Below, in pieces: positions 48,013 through 56,606 of a DNA stretch of 64,000 nt. Within the stretch, counting starts at the first letter, position 1; each line of letters begins with the position of its first letter. The notes beneath the pieces are model-generated. The model made no database searches. It was not told the DNA's origin and was given only the letters and a program-made list of their open reading frames with translations. Location: the NCBI GenBank assembly GCA_016201065.1, contig JACQDL010000014.1, positions 1 through 64,000 of the forward strand, written 5' to 3'. Both the position numbers and the translations under genes were made by a program. Source of the DNA: Actinomycetota bacterium (GTDB lineage: Bacteria; Actinomycetota; Actinomycetes; Mycobacteriales; JACQDL01).

Positions 48013-48675
48013 TCAGCCGTCCGAGCCGCCACCGTCGCCGCCGCCTTCGTCGCCGCCACCGTCGTCGTCGTCGCCGCTCTCCACGTCCGTGTCACTGGGG
48101 TCGTCATCGGTCTGGCTGTCGTCGCTGCCGAGCATCACGGTGTCGGCGCCCGCGCCCCCGTTGTCGACGTCCGCACCGACGTCACCATCGAGGGTGTCGT
48201 TACCCGCGCCGCCGTTGAGGTGGTCGTTGCCCGCATTGCCGTTCTCGATGTCGCCGCCCGCGCCGCCGTTCTCGACGTCATCACCAACCCCTCCGTTGAT
48301 CACATCGTCACCCGCGTCGCCGTCCAGCACGTCGTGGCCGTCGCCACCGTCGACCGTGTCGTTCCCGGCACCCGCGAAGACGATGTCGTTCCCCAGCCCG
48401 GCATCGATGACGTCACGCCCCGCAGATCCGCAGACCAGGTCGTTTCCACCGCCGGCATTGACGACGTGACCGGCCACACGGATGACGATGACGTCACGAC
48501 CCGACGTCCCGTTCACGACGTGCGGGCTTGCCGAGGTGACCACCGTCGTGGCTCGCACACCGTGGCAGGCGGCGGGCGCAGTCGCCGCAAGCGCAGCCAC
48601 CGGGTGACCGGAGAACATCGCGAAGGGCACGCTCAACGAGAGCGCCAGGGTGCGGGTCGTTGATCGACGAGACAA
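48013..48675 (-). CDS. secreted RTX-type calcium-binding repeat protein
   Basis: A 220-aa protein. A signal peptide (RRSTTRTLALSLSVPFAMF, cut near ALA) leads to an array of about ten GGxGxDxhx nonapeptides (GGGNDLVCG, GAGNDTVDG, GDGHDVLDG, GGAGNDTLDG and others) from about residue 75 to 180, then an Asp/Gly-rich acidic tail. Such arrays form a calcium-bound beta-roll in secreted proteins. There is no catalytic domain, so it may be structural or a calcium sink. The start is TTG at 48675, supported by GGGAGGA 6 nt upstream. It is divergent from the sigma-factor gene. Confidence 0.82.
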   Translation of the reverse strand: MSRRSTTRTLALSLSVPFAMFSGHPVAALAATAPAACHGVRATTVVTSASPHVVNGTSGRDVIVIRVAGHVVNAGGGNDLVCGSAGRDVIDAGLGNDIVFAGAGNDTVDGGDGHDVLDGDAGDDVINGGVGDDVENGGAGGDIENGNAGNDHLNGGAGNDTLDGDVGADVDNGGAGADTVMLGSDDSQTDDDPSDTDVESGDDDDGGGDEGGGDGGGSDG

Positions 48676-48888
48676 CGGAATCCTCCCGGGGGCGTTCGAC
48701 CGCCCGATCGCGGCCGCTCAGGGTAGTCATCGACGACACCCCCGGCACGGTTACGCGACCAGCGAATGCGGTCTCGCCGTCCCGCGCGGACCCGGGCAGC
48801 ACACCACAACGTCTCAGGCGACCACCCATCGTGCCGACATATGGGGCGAGTGGACGTTGGTGAGGAGGGTCCCACGCGTAGCCAGGCG

Positions 48889-49488
48889 ATGAGCGACACG
48901 GTCCTCGAGGCCGCGCTGCCTGCGGCAGCGCTTGGCCAGGCATGGGCACTTCGCGTGCTCCACGACACACTCGCGCCACGCGTCGTCGCCTACCTGCGTC
49001 GCCACGGCGCAAGCGAACCCGAGGACCTCACGAGCGAGGTGTTCCTGACCGTCTTCGGCCGCCTGGCGACCGTGTCGGGTGGCGCGAGCGGTCTTCGCAC
49101 CTTCGTGTTCTCGGTGGCGCACGCCCGTCTCGTGGACGCTCTGCGCCGGCAGGCACGACGCCCGGAGGCTCTTCCCTACGACGCGAACGCCGACGGCCGG
49201 GCCACCGTATCGGCCGAAGCCGAGGCGGTGGCCGCGATCTCCGCCGCAGAGGTCACCGCACTGATCGACACGCTACCCGGCGCGCAGCGTGACGTACTCC
49301 TGATGCGCCTCATCGGCGACCTCAGCGTCCAGCAGGTTGCACAGGCTCTCGCCAAGAGCCCCGGAGCGGTGAAGCAGCTGCAACGTCGCGGTCTGCTGGC
49401 ACTGCAAGAACGTCTGGTCGCGGTGGAGCCACCTGTCGGAATCGAACCGACGACCTGCTCATTACGAGTGAGCCGCTCTGCCGACTGA
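48889..49488 (+). CDS. ECF-like sigma-70 family factor with tRNA-antisense tail
   Basis: A 199-aa sigma factor. Region 2 is around EPEDLTSEVFLTVFGRLAT and LRTFVFSVAHARLVDALRRQARR (about 38-90). Region 4 is LIDTLPGAQRDVLLMRLIGDLSVQQVAQALAKSPGAVKQLQRR (about 122-165). The last 21 codons and the stop are read from the antisense strand of tRNA-Thr (tail VGIEPTTCSLRVSRSAD), so the C terminus is not ancestral sequence. The ATG at 48889 is the best available start, though the ribosome site is weak; an ATG at 48841 is in frame. No anti-sigma gene is adjacent. The RTX gene is divergent and could be a target. Confidence 0.82.
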   Translation: MSDTVLEAALPAAALGQAWALRVLHDTLAPRVVAYLRRHGASEPEDLTSEVFLTVFGRLATVSGGASGLRTFVFSVAHARLVDALRRQARRPEALPYDANADGRATVSAEAEAVAAISAAEVTALIDTLPGAQRDVLLMRLIGDLSVQQVAQALAKSPGAVKQLQRRGLLALQERLVAVEPPVGIEPTTCSLRVSRSAD

Positions 49489-49499
49489 GCTAAGGTGGC
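49424..49499 (-). tRNA. tRNA-Thr (CGU)
   Basis: A 76-nt gene with encoded CCA (49424-49426). The acceptor arms GCCACCT and AGGTGGC pair fully, the D-arm includes AGCTCAGTCGG, the anticodon loop CTCGTAA gives CGU (Thr), and the T-loop is TTCGATT. It lies on the strand opposite to the sigma-factor gene, whose last 65 bp overlap it. The 3' end faces the accessory genes to the left. Confidence 0.95.
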
Positions 49500-49605
49500 G
49501 CGCCGCCAGGCACCCGGCGGCCGGGACAGTGTAGCCGTTTGCTTACCGCAGTGCCCGCGGCCGGGTGCGCACGCCAGAGCGGTCCGGGCGGCGGTCCGGG
49601 CGGCG

Positions 49606-50451
49606 CTACGACCCGGCCGGCTCGCCGTCCGCCGATGAGCCAGCCTGGTACGCCTGCCTCGACCCGCAGACCGCGGCGCGGCTGCACGACGTGCGCCGCC
49701 CCCCGTCGTTCAACCGTACGAGCACCGAGTCCGACGGGACGTTGTGACCAACCACCCGGCCCGCCCCCTCCGGGGTGTCCACGGCCGCCCCGACGACCGG
49801 TGCGGACGCGGCGAACTCGACGTACAGCGGATGCTCGTACTTCAGGCAGCACATCAGCCGGCCACAGGCCCCGGAGATCCGCAGCGGGTTCAGCGGCAGG
49901 TCCTGGTCCTTGGCCATCCGGATGCTGACCGGCTCGAAATCACTCAGGAACGTCGCGCAGCACAGATCCCGCCCGCACGAGCCGATCCCACCCTGCACCC
50001 GCGCCTCGTCGCGGGCGGAGAGCTGACGCAGCTCCACCCGGCAGTGCAGGGTCGCGCCGAGGTCCCGCACCAGCGACCGGAAGTCGACCCGGTGCGGTGC
50101 GGAGAAGTAGACGGTGGCCCGGTTGGGACCGGGCGCGTAGTCAACGCCGACAACCTTCATCGGCAGGTCGTGCTCCCTGATCAGCTGCCTCGCCGCGACC
50201 CAGGAGTCGGCCTTGTGCCGGCGGATCGATGCGTTCCGCGCCACGTCGTCGTCGCTGGCGAGCCCGACCAGCATCGGGAACCCGCTGGTCTCCCCGGCCA
50301 CCCACTGCGCTCCCCACACGCACTCGGCAACCACCGGATCGTCGTCGGTCGGCAACAGCACCCGGTCACCCACGGTGGGTCGCAGCTCACCGGGGTCGGC
50401 GTAGAACAGGCGTCCGTACCGCTCGAAACTGACGGCGCACAACATTCCCAT
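49606..50451 (-). CDS. ricT: PSP1/RicT-type Cys-rich protein
   Basis: A 281-aa protein with the PSP1 C-terminal domain. CGRDLCCATFLSDF and CGRLMCCLKYEHPLY (about residues 155-205) form the conserved Cys set, which in RicT binds iron-sulfur clusters and helps control RNase Y in Bacillus. Its role in actinobacteria is less clear. The ATG at 50451 (or 50445) gives the family N terminus MLCAVSFERYGRLFY; no strong ribosome site is seen. It lies downstream of holB and the LPxTG gene in the common actinobacterial neighbourhood. Confidence 0.88.
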   Translation of the reverse strand: MGMLCAVSFERYGRLFYADPGELRPTVGDRVLLPTDDDPVVAECVWGAQWVAGETSGFPMLVGLASDDDVARNASIRRHKADSWVAARQLIREHDLPMKVVGVDYAPGPNRATVYFSAPHRVDFRSLVRDLGATLHCRVELRQLSARDEARVQGGIGSCGRDLCCATFLSDFEPVSIRMAKDQDLPLNPLRISGACGRLMCCLKYEHPLYVEFAASAPVVGAAVDTPEGAGRVVGHNVPSDSVLVRLNDGGRRTSCSRAAVCGSRQAYQAGSSADGEPAGS

Positions 50452-50574
50452 CCGCGGCAGCTTACCTGGCGGGACCGCGCACCGTTCCACAGAAGCGAGC
50501 ACGCTGCGTCGATCACTCGACTACGCTGCGATCATGTTCGTTCGGTCCCGGACTTCTCTCGCGGAGGCTTGCTG

Positions 50575-51945
50575 ATGCCTCGAGGCGGCCGCTCCGCGGC
50601 CGCGGTGCTTGCGGTGGGGCTGTCCGCCCTGGTCTCATCCGGCCTCGCCGCCGCAGGACCGCGCACGCCGAGCATCGCCGCTGGGCGGACGGGTGACACA
50701 CCTGACCCTGCCGGGCCGCCCATGGTGGGGGACGCCCCGCCCGGTTACGGCGCTGCCTCCGACGGCGCGCTGCTCCGGGTCGACGCCACCACGCAGGCCG
50801 CCCTGAGTCCGACGACAGGCCTTCGCCTGGGTGCCGCATCGGCCACGGCCAACTCCCGCCAGGCCATCACGGCCACCGCGCTCGCCGCCGACCTGGAGGC
50901 ATCGGCGGATCACCCGCCGGCCACCCCAGTCCTGGTGAGCCGGGTAGAGCAGGACGCCCCGCCCGACAACACCGCGGCCATCGTCTCCAGGCTCGCCGAC
51001 GCCCCGCGCGAACCGTACCTGCGCGCCACCTCGACATCGACCAGCGCGTTCGCACCCGGCACGGGTCCGGCCGGCTGCGCGCCCGGCGGGCTCGCGGCGC
51101 GGGCCGTGTCGACGACCACCGCCGCCATGGCGCTGTTGCCCCGCAAGGAGGGCCTGGTCGAGCTGCCGGGCATGGCCTCCAGCACCGCCGAGACCGGGCT
51201 CGTCCCGGTACCCGGACAGGATGGGTACGGCGTGTACGCCAAGCACGAGCTACGGATCTCCACGATCACCTTGCTCGGGAGCTCGGTCCAGATCCAGGTA
51301 CGGTCGACGCCGACACTGGTGGCCATCGCCGCCGGGACATCCCGGTCCCGGGTCGGCTACTCGGCTCCCAGCCTCGACGTCCGCCGGCCGGACGGGTCCG
51401 TGGTGACCCTCAATGCGGTCAACCCGACGGCGACGTTCCCGGCGCCGGGCGGCGGCACGGTCACCCTCACCGCTGGCGCCCTGCACGAGAACGCCGTCAC
51501 TCCGCTGCGGGTCAAGGTCACCGCGACCCTGCTCGGCGTGACCCTCACCTCGCCCGACGGGTCGACGACGGACCTCACCATCGGCGACCAATCGGTGCTC
51601 GCCACCGCGCCGACGCGGGGGGTGAGCTGTGCCAACGGGCTCCCGGCGCCCGCCGCCCCGGCCGAGCCCATCACCATCCAGCCGGTGTTCAGCGGCGGCA
51701 CCGGCGGCACCGGCGGACCGGCGGTCGGGAAGGCCACCACACCGGGCGAACCGGCGCCTGCCGCCGCGGCACCGGCCCTGGCCTGGCCTCCCACCCTGCC
51801 GAGTACGGGGGTCGATGGGATCGGACCGCTGACCAGCGGAGGGGCTGGATTGCTGATCACCGGATTCGGCCTCATCCTGCTTGCCGGACGGCGCCGCAGG
51901 CCGCGAGCAGTCCCGGTACGCCGCAGGCACGCCCGCCGCCGCTGA
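50575..51945 (+). CDS. exported LPxTG-type cell-surface protein
   Basis: A 456-aa secreted protein. A signal peptide (SAAAVLAVGLSALVSSGLAAAG, residues about 7-28) precedes a long Ala/Thr/Pro-rich region without a recognised domain, containing beta-like segments (YGVYAKHELRISTITLLGSSVQIQVRS) and a CAPGG/SCANG Cys pair. The C terminus has a sortase-type signal: LPSTG, a hydrophobic stretch (LLITGFGLILLA) and a long Arg-rich tail. GGAGG is 7 nt upstream of the ATG. The surface function is unknown. It is inserted divergently between ricT and holB. Confidence 0.78.
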   Translation: MPRGGRSAAAVLAVGLSALVSSGLAAAGPRTPSIAAGRTGDTPDPAGPPMVGDAPPGYGAASDGALLRVDATTQAALSPTTGLRLGAASATANSRQAITATALAADLEASADHPPATPVLVSRVEQDAPPDNTAAIVSRLADAPREPYLRATSTSTSAFAPGTGPAGCAPGGLAARAVSTTTAAMALLPRKEGLVELPGMASSTAETGLVPVPGQDGYGVYAKHELRISTITLLGSSVQIQVRSTPTLVAIAAGTSRSRVGYSAPSLDVRRPDGSVVTLNAVNPTATFPAPGGGTVTLTAGALHENAVTPLRVKVTATLLGVTLTSPDGSTTDLTIGDQSVLATAPTRGVSCANGLPAPAAPAEPITIQPVFSGGTGGTGGPAVGKATTPGEPAPAAAAPALAWPPTLPSTGVDGIGPLTSGGAGLLITGFGLILLAGRRRRPRAVPVRRRHARRR

Positions 51946-51994
51946 CGTCGCCGGTCGGCCGGTGCCGGGAAACCGGTGCCGATCGCGGGCGGCG

Positions 51995-53188
51995 TCAACC
52001 GCGCAAGGCCATCGTCAGCGCCTCGACCGCCACCCGGGGTTTCACGTTGAGCTCCAACTCGGTCCGGCAGGCGAGCACTGCCTCCAGCCGAGCCAGCGCG
52101 CCGGCCGGACTCAGGCCCGCCGCGACCGCGACGACCTGATCGACGACGTCCGGGTGTGCCATCGGCACCCGCGCGCCGAACTGGGTGACCAGCACGTCCC
52201 GGTAGAAGCCGGCGAGATCGATCAGTGCGCGGTCCAGGGCGTCCCGCTGGGCCCGGGTGGCCCGGGCCTTCTGCCTGCGTTCCAGATCCTTCGTCACACC
52301 GACCGTGCCCCGCGCCGTTCCTGCCGTCCCCTTTCCCGTGCCGCCCGCGCCGAGCGCCACCCTGAGCGCCGCCGCCTCCGGGCCGTCAAGCTCCGCAGCG
52401 ATCGCGCCGGCCTCCCGCTCCGCGGCACCCACCAAGCCATCCGCGGCGGCGAGGGTGTCGGCTAGCGAGCGCAGCGAGGCCGGCAGCGCCAGCACGGCGC
52501 CACGCCGATCCCGGGCGTCGGCGTCGCGGGCGAGCCGCCGGGCCCGGCCCACGTGCCCCTGCGCGGCGCGCGCGGCCCACTCGGCGTCCACGGGACCAAC
52601 CCCCTCGCGCCGCAGCACCTCGGCGACCGCGTCCGGCGGTGGCGTGCGCAGGCCGACCACCCGGCACCGCGACCGGATCGTCACCGAGACATCATCGGGG
52701 TGGGTGGACGGTGCGCAGAGCAGGAACGCGGTCCGCGCCGGAGGCTCCTCGACGGCCTTGAGCAGCGCGTTCGAAGCCGCCTCGGTCAACCGGTCGGCGT
52801 CTTCGATGATCACTACCTGCCAGCGCCCACCAGCCGGGCGGCGGGCGGCGGTGCGCACGATCGCGCGCATCTCCTGGACCGCGATCGACAACCCCTCCGG
52901 GACCACCCGATGCACGTCAGCATGGGTGCCGGCGCGGACCGTGCGGCACTCGGCACACTCCCCGCAGCCGCCGCGCGGACATTGCAAGGCCGCCGCGAAC
53001 GCCCGCGCCGCCACCGACCGACCCGATCCCGGCGGCCCGGTGAACAGCCACGCGTGGGTCATGCCGCCCTGCTGCGGGTCGGGCTCTCCCGACGCCGCGG
53101 CGCCGACGATCCCCGCAGCCGCGCGCACCGCCTGCCGGAGCGCCGCGACCGTCTCGGGCTGGCCGACGACGTCATCCCAGACGCTCAT
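51995..53188 (-). CDS. holB: DNA polymerase III delta' subunit
   Basis: A 397-aa clamp-loader AAA+ protein. It shows VWDDVVGQPETVAALRQAV, the P-loop-like GPPGSGRSVAARAF, the zinc Cys set in CPRGGCGECAECRTV, IIEDADRLTEAASNALLKAVEEPP and RSRCRVV. It loads the beta clamp with DnaX and the delta subunit. The ATG overlaps the stop of the MFS-Tmk gene by ATGA, the usual tmk-holB order. A Gly/Thr-rich repeat (GTGKGTAGTARGT) is inserted before the C-terminal helical domain. Confidence 0.93.
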   Translation of the reverse strand: MSVWDDVVGQPETVAALRQAVRAAAGIVGAAASGEPDPQQGGMTHAWLFTGPPGSGRSVAARAFAAALQCPRGGCGECAECRTVRAGTHADVHRVVPEGLSIAVQEMRAIVRTAARRPAGGRWQVVIIEDADRLTEAASNALLKAVEEPPARTAFLLCAPSTHPDDVSVTIRSRCRVVGLRTPPPDAVAEVLRREGVGPVDAEWAARAAQGHVGRARRLARDADARDRRGAVLALPASLRSLADTLAAADGLVGAAEREAGAIAAELDGPEAAALRVALGAGGTGKGTAGTARGTVGVTKDLERRQKARATRAQRDALDRALIDLAGFYRDVLVTQFGARVPMAHPDVVDQVVAVAAGLSPAGALARLEAVLACRTELELNVKPRVAVEALTMALRG

Positions 53189-55380
53189 CGCGGCACCGTT
53201 CCCGATCCGCCCGACACCCACCGCGAGGCGAACTGGAAGGTACGACGCCAGCGACCCCCGCGCTGCACCAGCACGGTCACCACCGCGTCCCGGATGACCT
53301 CGGCCACCTGGTCCGCCGGGCGTGCCGCGTCGAGCACCAGATACCGATCCGGTCGCTCGTCGGCCAGCGCCAGGAACGCTCGGCGGACCCGCTCGTGGAA
53401 CTCGACCGACTCCCGTTCCAGCCGGTCGGCCGGAGAGCGTCCGCCGGCCCGGGTCAACCCCTCCGCGACGTCGATGTCCAGCACGACGGTGAGGTCCGGC
53501 ACCAGCCCATCGGTGGCCCACCGGGACAGCCGCCGCACCTCCTCCACCGGCAGCGACCGGCCGCCGCCCTGGTACGCCAGCGAGGAGTCGACGTACCGGT
53601 CGCACAACACGACCTCACCGGCATCCAGCGCCGGCCGGATCACCGTGTCCACGTGGTGCGCCCGATCGGCCGCGAACAGCAGCGCCTCCGATCGCGGAGT
53701 CAGCCGGTCGGCCTGCCCGTCCAGCAGGATCGTCCGCATCTGCCGCCCAGCCGCGGTGGCACCCGGTTCGTGGGTGACGGTGACGGTCACTGCCTGGCTC
53801 CGCAACCAGCCCGCGAGCAGATCCACCTGGGTGGTCTTGCCGGCACCCTCGCCACCCTCGAAGGCGACAAACACCCCTCCCCGCTGGAGCCGGCGGCGCG
53901 CCGTGGTGTCGCCGCGCAACGCGGCCATCAGGTCGGCCAGCACCGGCAGTGCCTGACGGTCATCCATCTGCCGGTAGGACACCAGCCCCACCGCGACCGC
54001 CAGCACGCCGGCGACGATGAGCATGATCCGGCTGCCGTCGATGACGAACCGGACCCCGAACAGGTCCAGCCTGCGCTGGCTGACCAGGCCGACCAGGAAG
54101 GGCACCGAGGCCAGCGTCAGGATCAACACGACACGCACCATCGAGGTGATGAGTGCGAAGGTGCGGCCGCGCACGCTGTCATGCACCTCGGCACCGAGCA
54201 GCACCGTGCCGGACAGGTAGGCCAGGCCGCCACCGAACCCGACACCGACGACCGCGAGCAGGGCCAGCACCAGGTGCGGCATGACCGCCACCAGGGCGAG
54301 GCAGGTGCCCGCGAGGACGATGGACAGCCCGAACAGACGCCGCCGGGACAGGTCCCGAACCACCCGCGGGCCGAGCACGATACCCAGCCCGAGCCCGACG
54401 AAGACACCGCCGAAGAGCAGACCGTACGACGCGTCGCCGCCGCCCAGACTGGCGGCGTAGGTGCGGCCGGTGCCGATCACCGCACCGGCCGCGGCGAAGG
54501 CACCCAGGATTCCGATGACGAGCCCGCGTACGAGCGGGGTCTTCTTCACGAACCCAGCGCCCTCGTGCAGCAGCTGGAAGATGCCCGGCTGCTCAACCCC
54601 GTCGCCGCGCTGCGCGCTGCTGATCCTGGTCACCGTGAAGACCGTCGCCGCCGAGACGGCGAAGGTCACCGCGTTGAGGTACAGCGCGAGGTCGACCTGG
54701 TTGGTCCGGAAGAACGAGAACTGGCCGGCGAGTCCGCGGCTCAATGCCGCGAGCCCGGCGAAGAGCAGCGCGGCCGTCACCGGTGCCAGGCCGTATGTGG
54801 TGGCCAGGGACAGTTGGTTGGCGGCCTCCAGCTGGTCCTTGCGCACCAGGTTCGGTACCGCCGCTTCCTTGGCCGGGGTCCAGAACAGGGTGACGCACTC
54901 GATCAGGAAGGTCGCGATGTAGAGCCAGAGCAATGACTGGACGAGCGGGATCGAGACGAACAACAGGCAGCGCGCCACGTCGCTGACCGCCATGGTGTAG
55001 CGCCGGTCGAACTTGTCGGCGAACGCACCAGCGATCGGGCCGAGCAGCGCCGAGGGGATCAACCGGACCAGGAGCACGCCGCCCAGCGCGTAGTTGGCCC
55101 CGGCGTAGGAGTTCGCCAACTCCGCCGCGAGTGCCGTGGTGGCGAGCAGCCCCAGCCAGTCGCCCACGCTGGACAGCGACAGGACGGCCCACAGCCGACG
55201 GAAGTCGGACGTGCGGAGCACGCCGCGTACGGTGCTCCCGATGCCCCCGGTCGGGACGAGGTCCGGATCGGCGCCCAGGTCGGCCTCTGATCGGGTCGGC
55301 AGCGGGCCGAACCCGGCTCCGGGCGCGTCAGAGCCGGCGTACGGCGGGGACCCGTCCCCGGCCGGTACGTCAGCATCCAT
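53185..55380 (-). CDS. tmk: MFS transporter fused to thymidylate kinase
   Basis: A 731-aa fusion. Residues about 55-470 form an MFS-type domain with about 12 membrane segments (SVGDWLGLLATTALAAEL, GAFADKFDRRYTM). Residues about 500-715 form dTMP kinase, with the P-loop FEGGEGAGKTT, the DRY motif in LCDRYVDSSLAYQGGG, and the LID region GGRSPADRLERE. The kinase makes dTDP for DNA synthesis and is complete. The transporter's substrate is unknown; nucleoside or nucleotide linkage is only a guess. No stop or frameshift separates the two parts, so the fusion is real in this sequence. It is followed by holB with an ATGA overlap. Confidence 0.92.
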   Translation of the reverse strand: MDADVPAGDGSPPYAGSDAPGAGFGPLPTRSEADLGADPDLVPTGGIGSTVRGVLRTSDFRRLWAVLSLSSVGDWLGLLATTALAAELANSYAGANYALGGVLLVRLIPSALLGPIAGAFADKFDRRYTMAVSDVARCLLFVSIPLVQSLLWLYIATFLIECVTLFWTPAKEAAVPNLVRKDQLEAANQLSLATTYGLAPVTAALLFAGLAALSRGLAGQFSFFRTNQVDLALYLNAVTFAVSAATVFTVTRISSAQRGDGVEQPGIFQLLHEGAGFVKKTPLVRGLVIGILGAFAAAGAVIGTGRTYAASLGGGDASYGLLFGGVFVGLGLGIVLGPRVVRDLSRRRLFGLSIVLAGTCLALVAVMPHLVLALLAVVGVGFGGGLAYLSGTVLLGAEVHDSVRGRTFALITSMVRVVLILTLASVPFLVGLVSQRRLDLFGVRFVIDGSRIMLIVAGVLAVAVGLVSYRQMDDRQALPVLADLMAALRGDTTARRRLQRGGVFVAFEGGEGAGKTTQVDLLAGWLRSQAVTVTVTHEPGATAAGRQMRTILLDGQADRLTPRSEALLFAADRAHHVDTVIRPALDAGEVVLCDRYVDSSLAYQGGGRSLPVEEVRRLSRWATDGLVPDLTVVLDIDVAEGLTRAGGRSPADRLERESVEFHERVRRAFLALADERPDRYLVLDAARPADQVAEVIRDAVVTVLVQRGGRWRRTFQFASRWVSGGSGTVPR

Positions 55381-55556
55381 ACTGTCTCGGTCGATGCTGA
55401 TGCCGCCCCCGCAGTCGCTTCGTCGACCCTGCCATCGGGATCACTGTAGTAGGCGACGCCCGACACGCCAGTGACAGACCGGCTGCGCGGCAGTCCGGCG
55501 GCCCGGCGGCCCGGACCGGCTCGACCGGCCACCGGAGCGCACGTAGCCTCCGGGCC

Positions 55557-56585
55557 ATGCCCCAGCAACCAGTGCAACCCGGCGGTGGCGCCGGCCGCAG
55601 GCACCAGCGAGGCCAGGGACGCGCTCGCCGACCCGGGCACGGGCACGGGAACCCGGCAGCCGGGTCCGACCGGCGCTGGCTGGCCATGGCGCTGGTCCTG
55701 ATCGTCGCGTACATGGCGATCGAGGTGATCGTCGGTGCGCTGGCACACTCGCTGGCCCTGATCTCCGACGCCGCACACATGCTCACCGACGCGGCCGCGA
55801 TCGCACTGGCCCTGGTGGCGGAACGGTTGGCTGCCCGCCCACCCGCGGGTGGCTACACCTTCGGGCTGCGCCGGGCCGAGATCCTCTCCGCGCAGGCCAA
55901 CGGCATCACGCTGCTGCTGCTCGCCGGTTGGCTGGGCGTGCAGGCGGTGCACCGGCTCCGCACACCGCCCGAGGTGGCCGGCGGTACGGTGCTCGTCACG
56001 GCGCTGGCCGGCATCGTGGTGAACCTGGCGGCCAGCTGGCTGATCCACCAGGCCGATCGGCGCAGCCTCAACGTCGAGGGCGCCTTCCAACACATCCTCA
56101 CCGACCTCTTCGCCTTCATCACCACCGCGATCGCCGGTGCGGTCATGCTCCTGACCGGCTTCGATCGCGCCGATGGCATCGCCACGCTGGTCGTCGTCGC
56201 GCTCCTGGTGCGGGCCGGACTCCGGCTGGTCCGCGAGTCGGGACGGATCTTCCTGGAGGCGGCGCCCGCAGACGTGGACCCGGCCGAGCTCGGCGCCCGG
56301 CTGGCTGGACACCCGGCCGTCGTCGAGGTGCACGACCTGCACGTGTGGCAGATCACCTCCGGCGAGCCGGCCGCCTCGGCTCACGTGCTGGTGCGGGACG
56401 ACTGCGACTGCCATGCGGTTCGGGAGGAGTTGGAGCGGGTGCTTCGCGACGGCTACGCCATCACCCACACCACGCTCCAGGTGGACCATTCGTCGTCGAC
56501 ACCGCCTAGCGGTAGCGACGCGGCCCACTGCGAGGCGCCGCACGGGCCGACCCACAGCGCGATCAAGACCGACCGGCCAGGGTGA
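55557..56585 (+). CDS. cation diffusion facilitator (Zn2+/Cd2+/Co2+ efflux)
   Basis: A 342-aa membrane transporter of the CzcD/ZitB type. It has a His/Gly-rich N terminus (RRPGHGHG), six membrane segments from about residue 42 to 225, and metal-site motifs SDAAHMLTDA in segment 2 and HILTDLF in segment 5. The cytoplasmic C-terminal domain contains HDLHVWQI and a late HTTLQVDH. It exports zinc and similar ions in exchange for protons. It converges with topA, leaving only a 21-bp gap. Confidence 0.92.
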   Translation: MPQQPVQPGGGAGRRHQRGQGRARRPGHGHGNPAAGSDRRWLAMALVLIVAYMAIEVIVGALAHSLALISDAAHMLTDAAAIALALVAERLAARPPAGGYTFGLRRAEILSAQANGITLLLLAGWLGVQAVHRLRTPPEVAGGTVLVTALAGIVVNLAASWLIHQADRRSLNVEGAFQHILTDLFAFITTAIAGAVMLLTGFDRADGIATLVVVALLVRAGLRLVRESGRIFLEAAPADVDPAELGARLAGHPAVVEVHDLHVWQITSGEPAASAHVLVRDDCDCHAVREELERVLRDGYAITHTTLQVDHSSSTPPSGSDAAHCEAPHGPTHSAIKTDRPG

Positions 56586-56606
56586 CCTGCCTCGGCGCGG
56601 GTCCGG

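Noticed and set aside
48841..48888. Longer sigma-factor start at ATG 48841
   Set aside because: It adds 16 residues with no sigma-region similarity; the GGAGG near 48864 fits neither start well, so the shorter form is kept with reduced certainty.
49424..49499. Direct-repeat att copy of the tRNA-Thr 3' end within the window
   Set aside because: I found no clear second copy by eye; a computed search is required before claiming an att pair.
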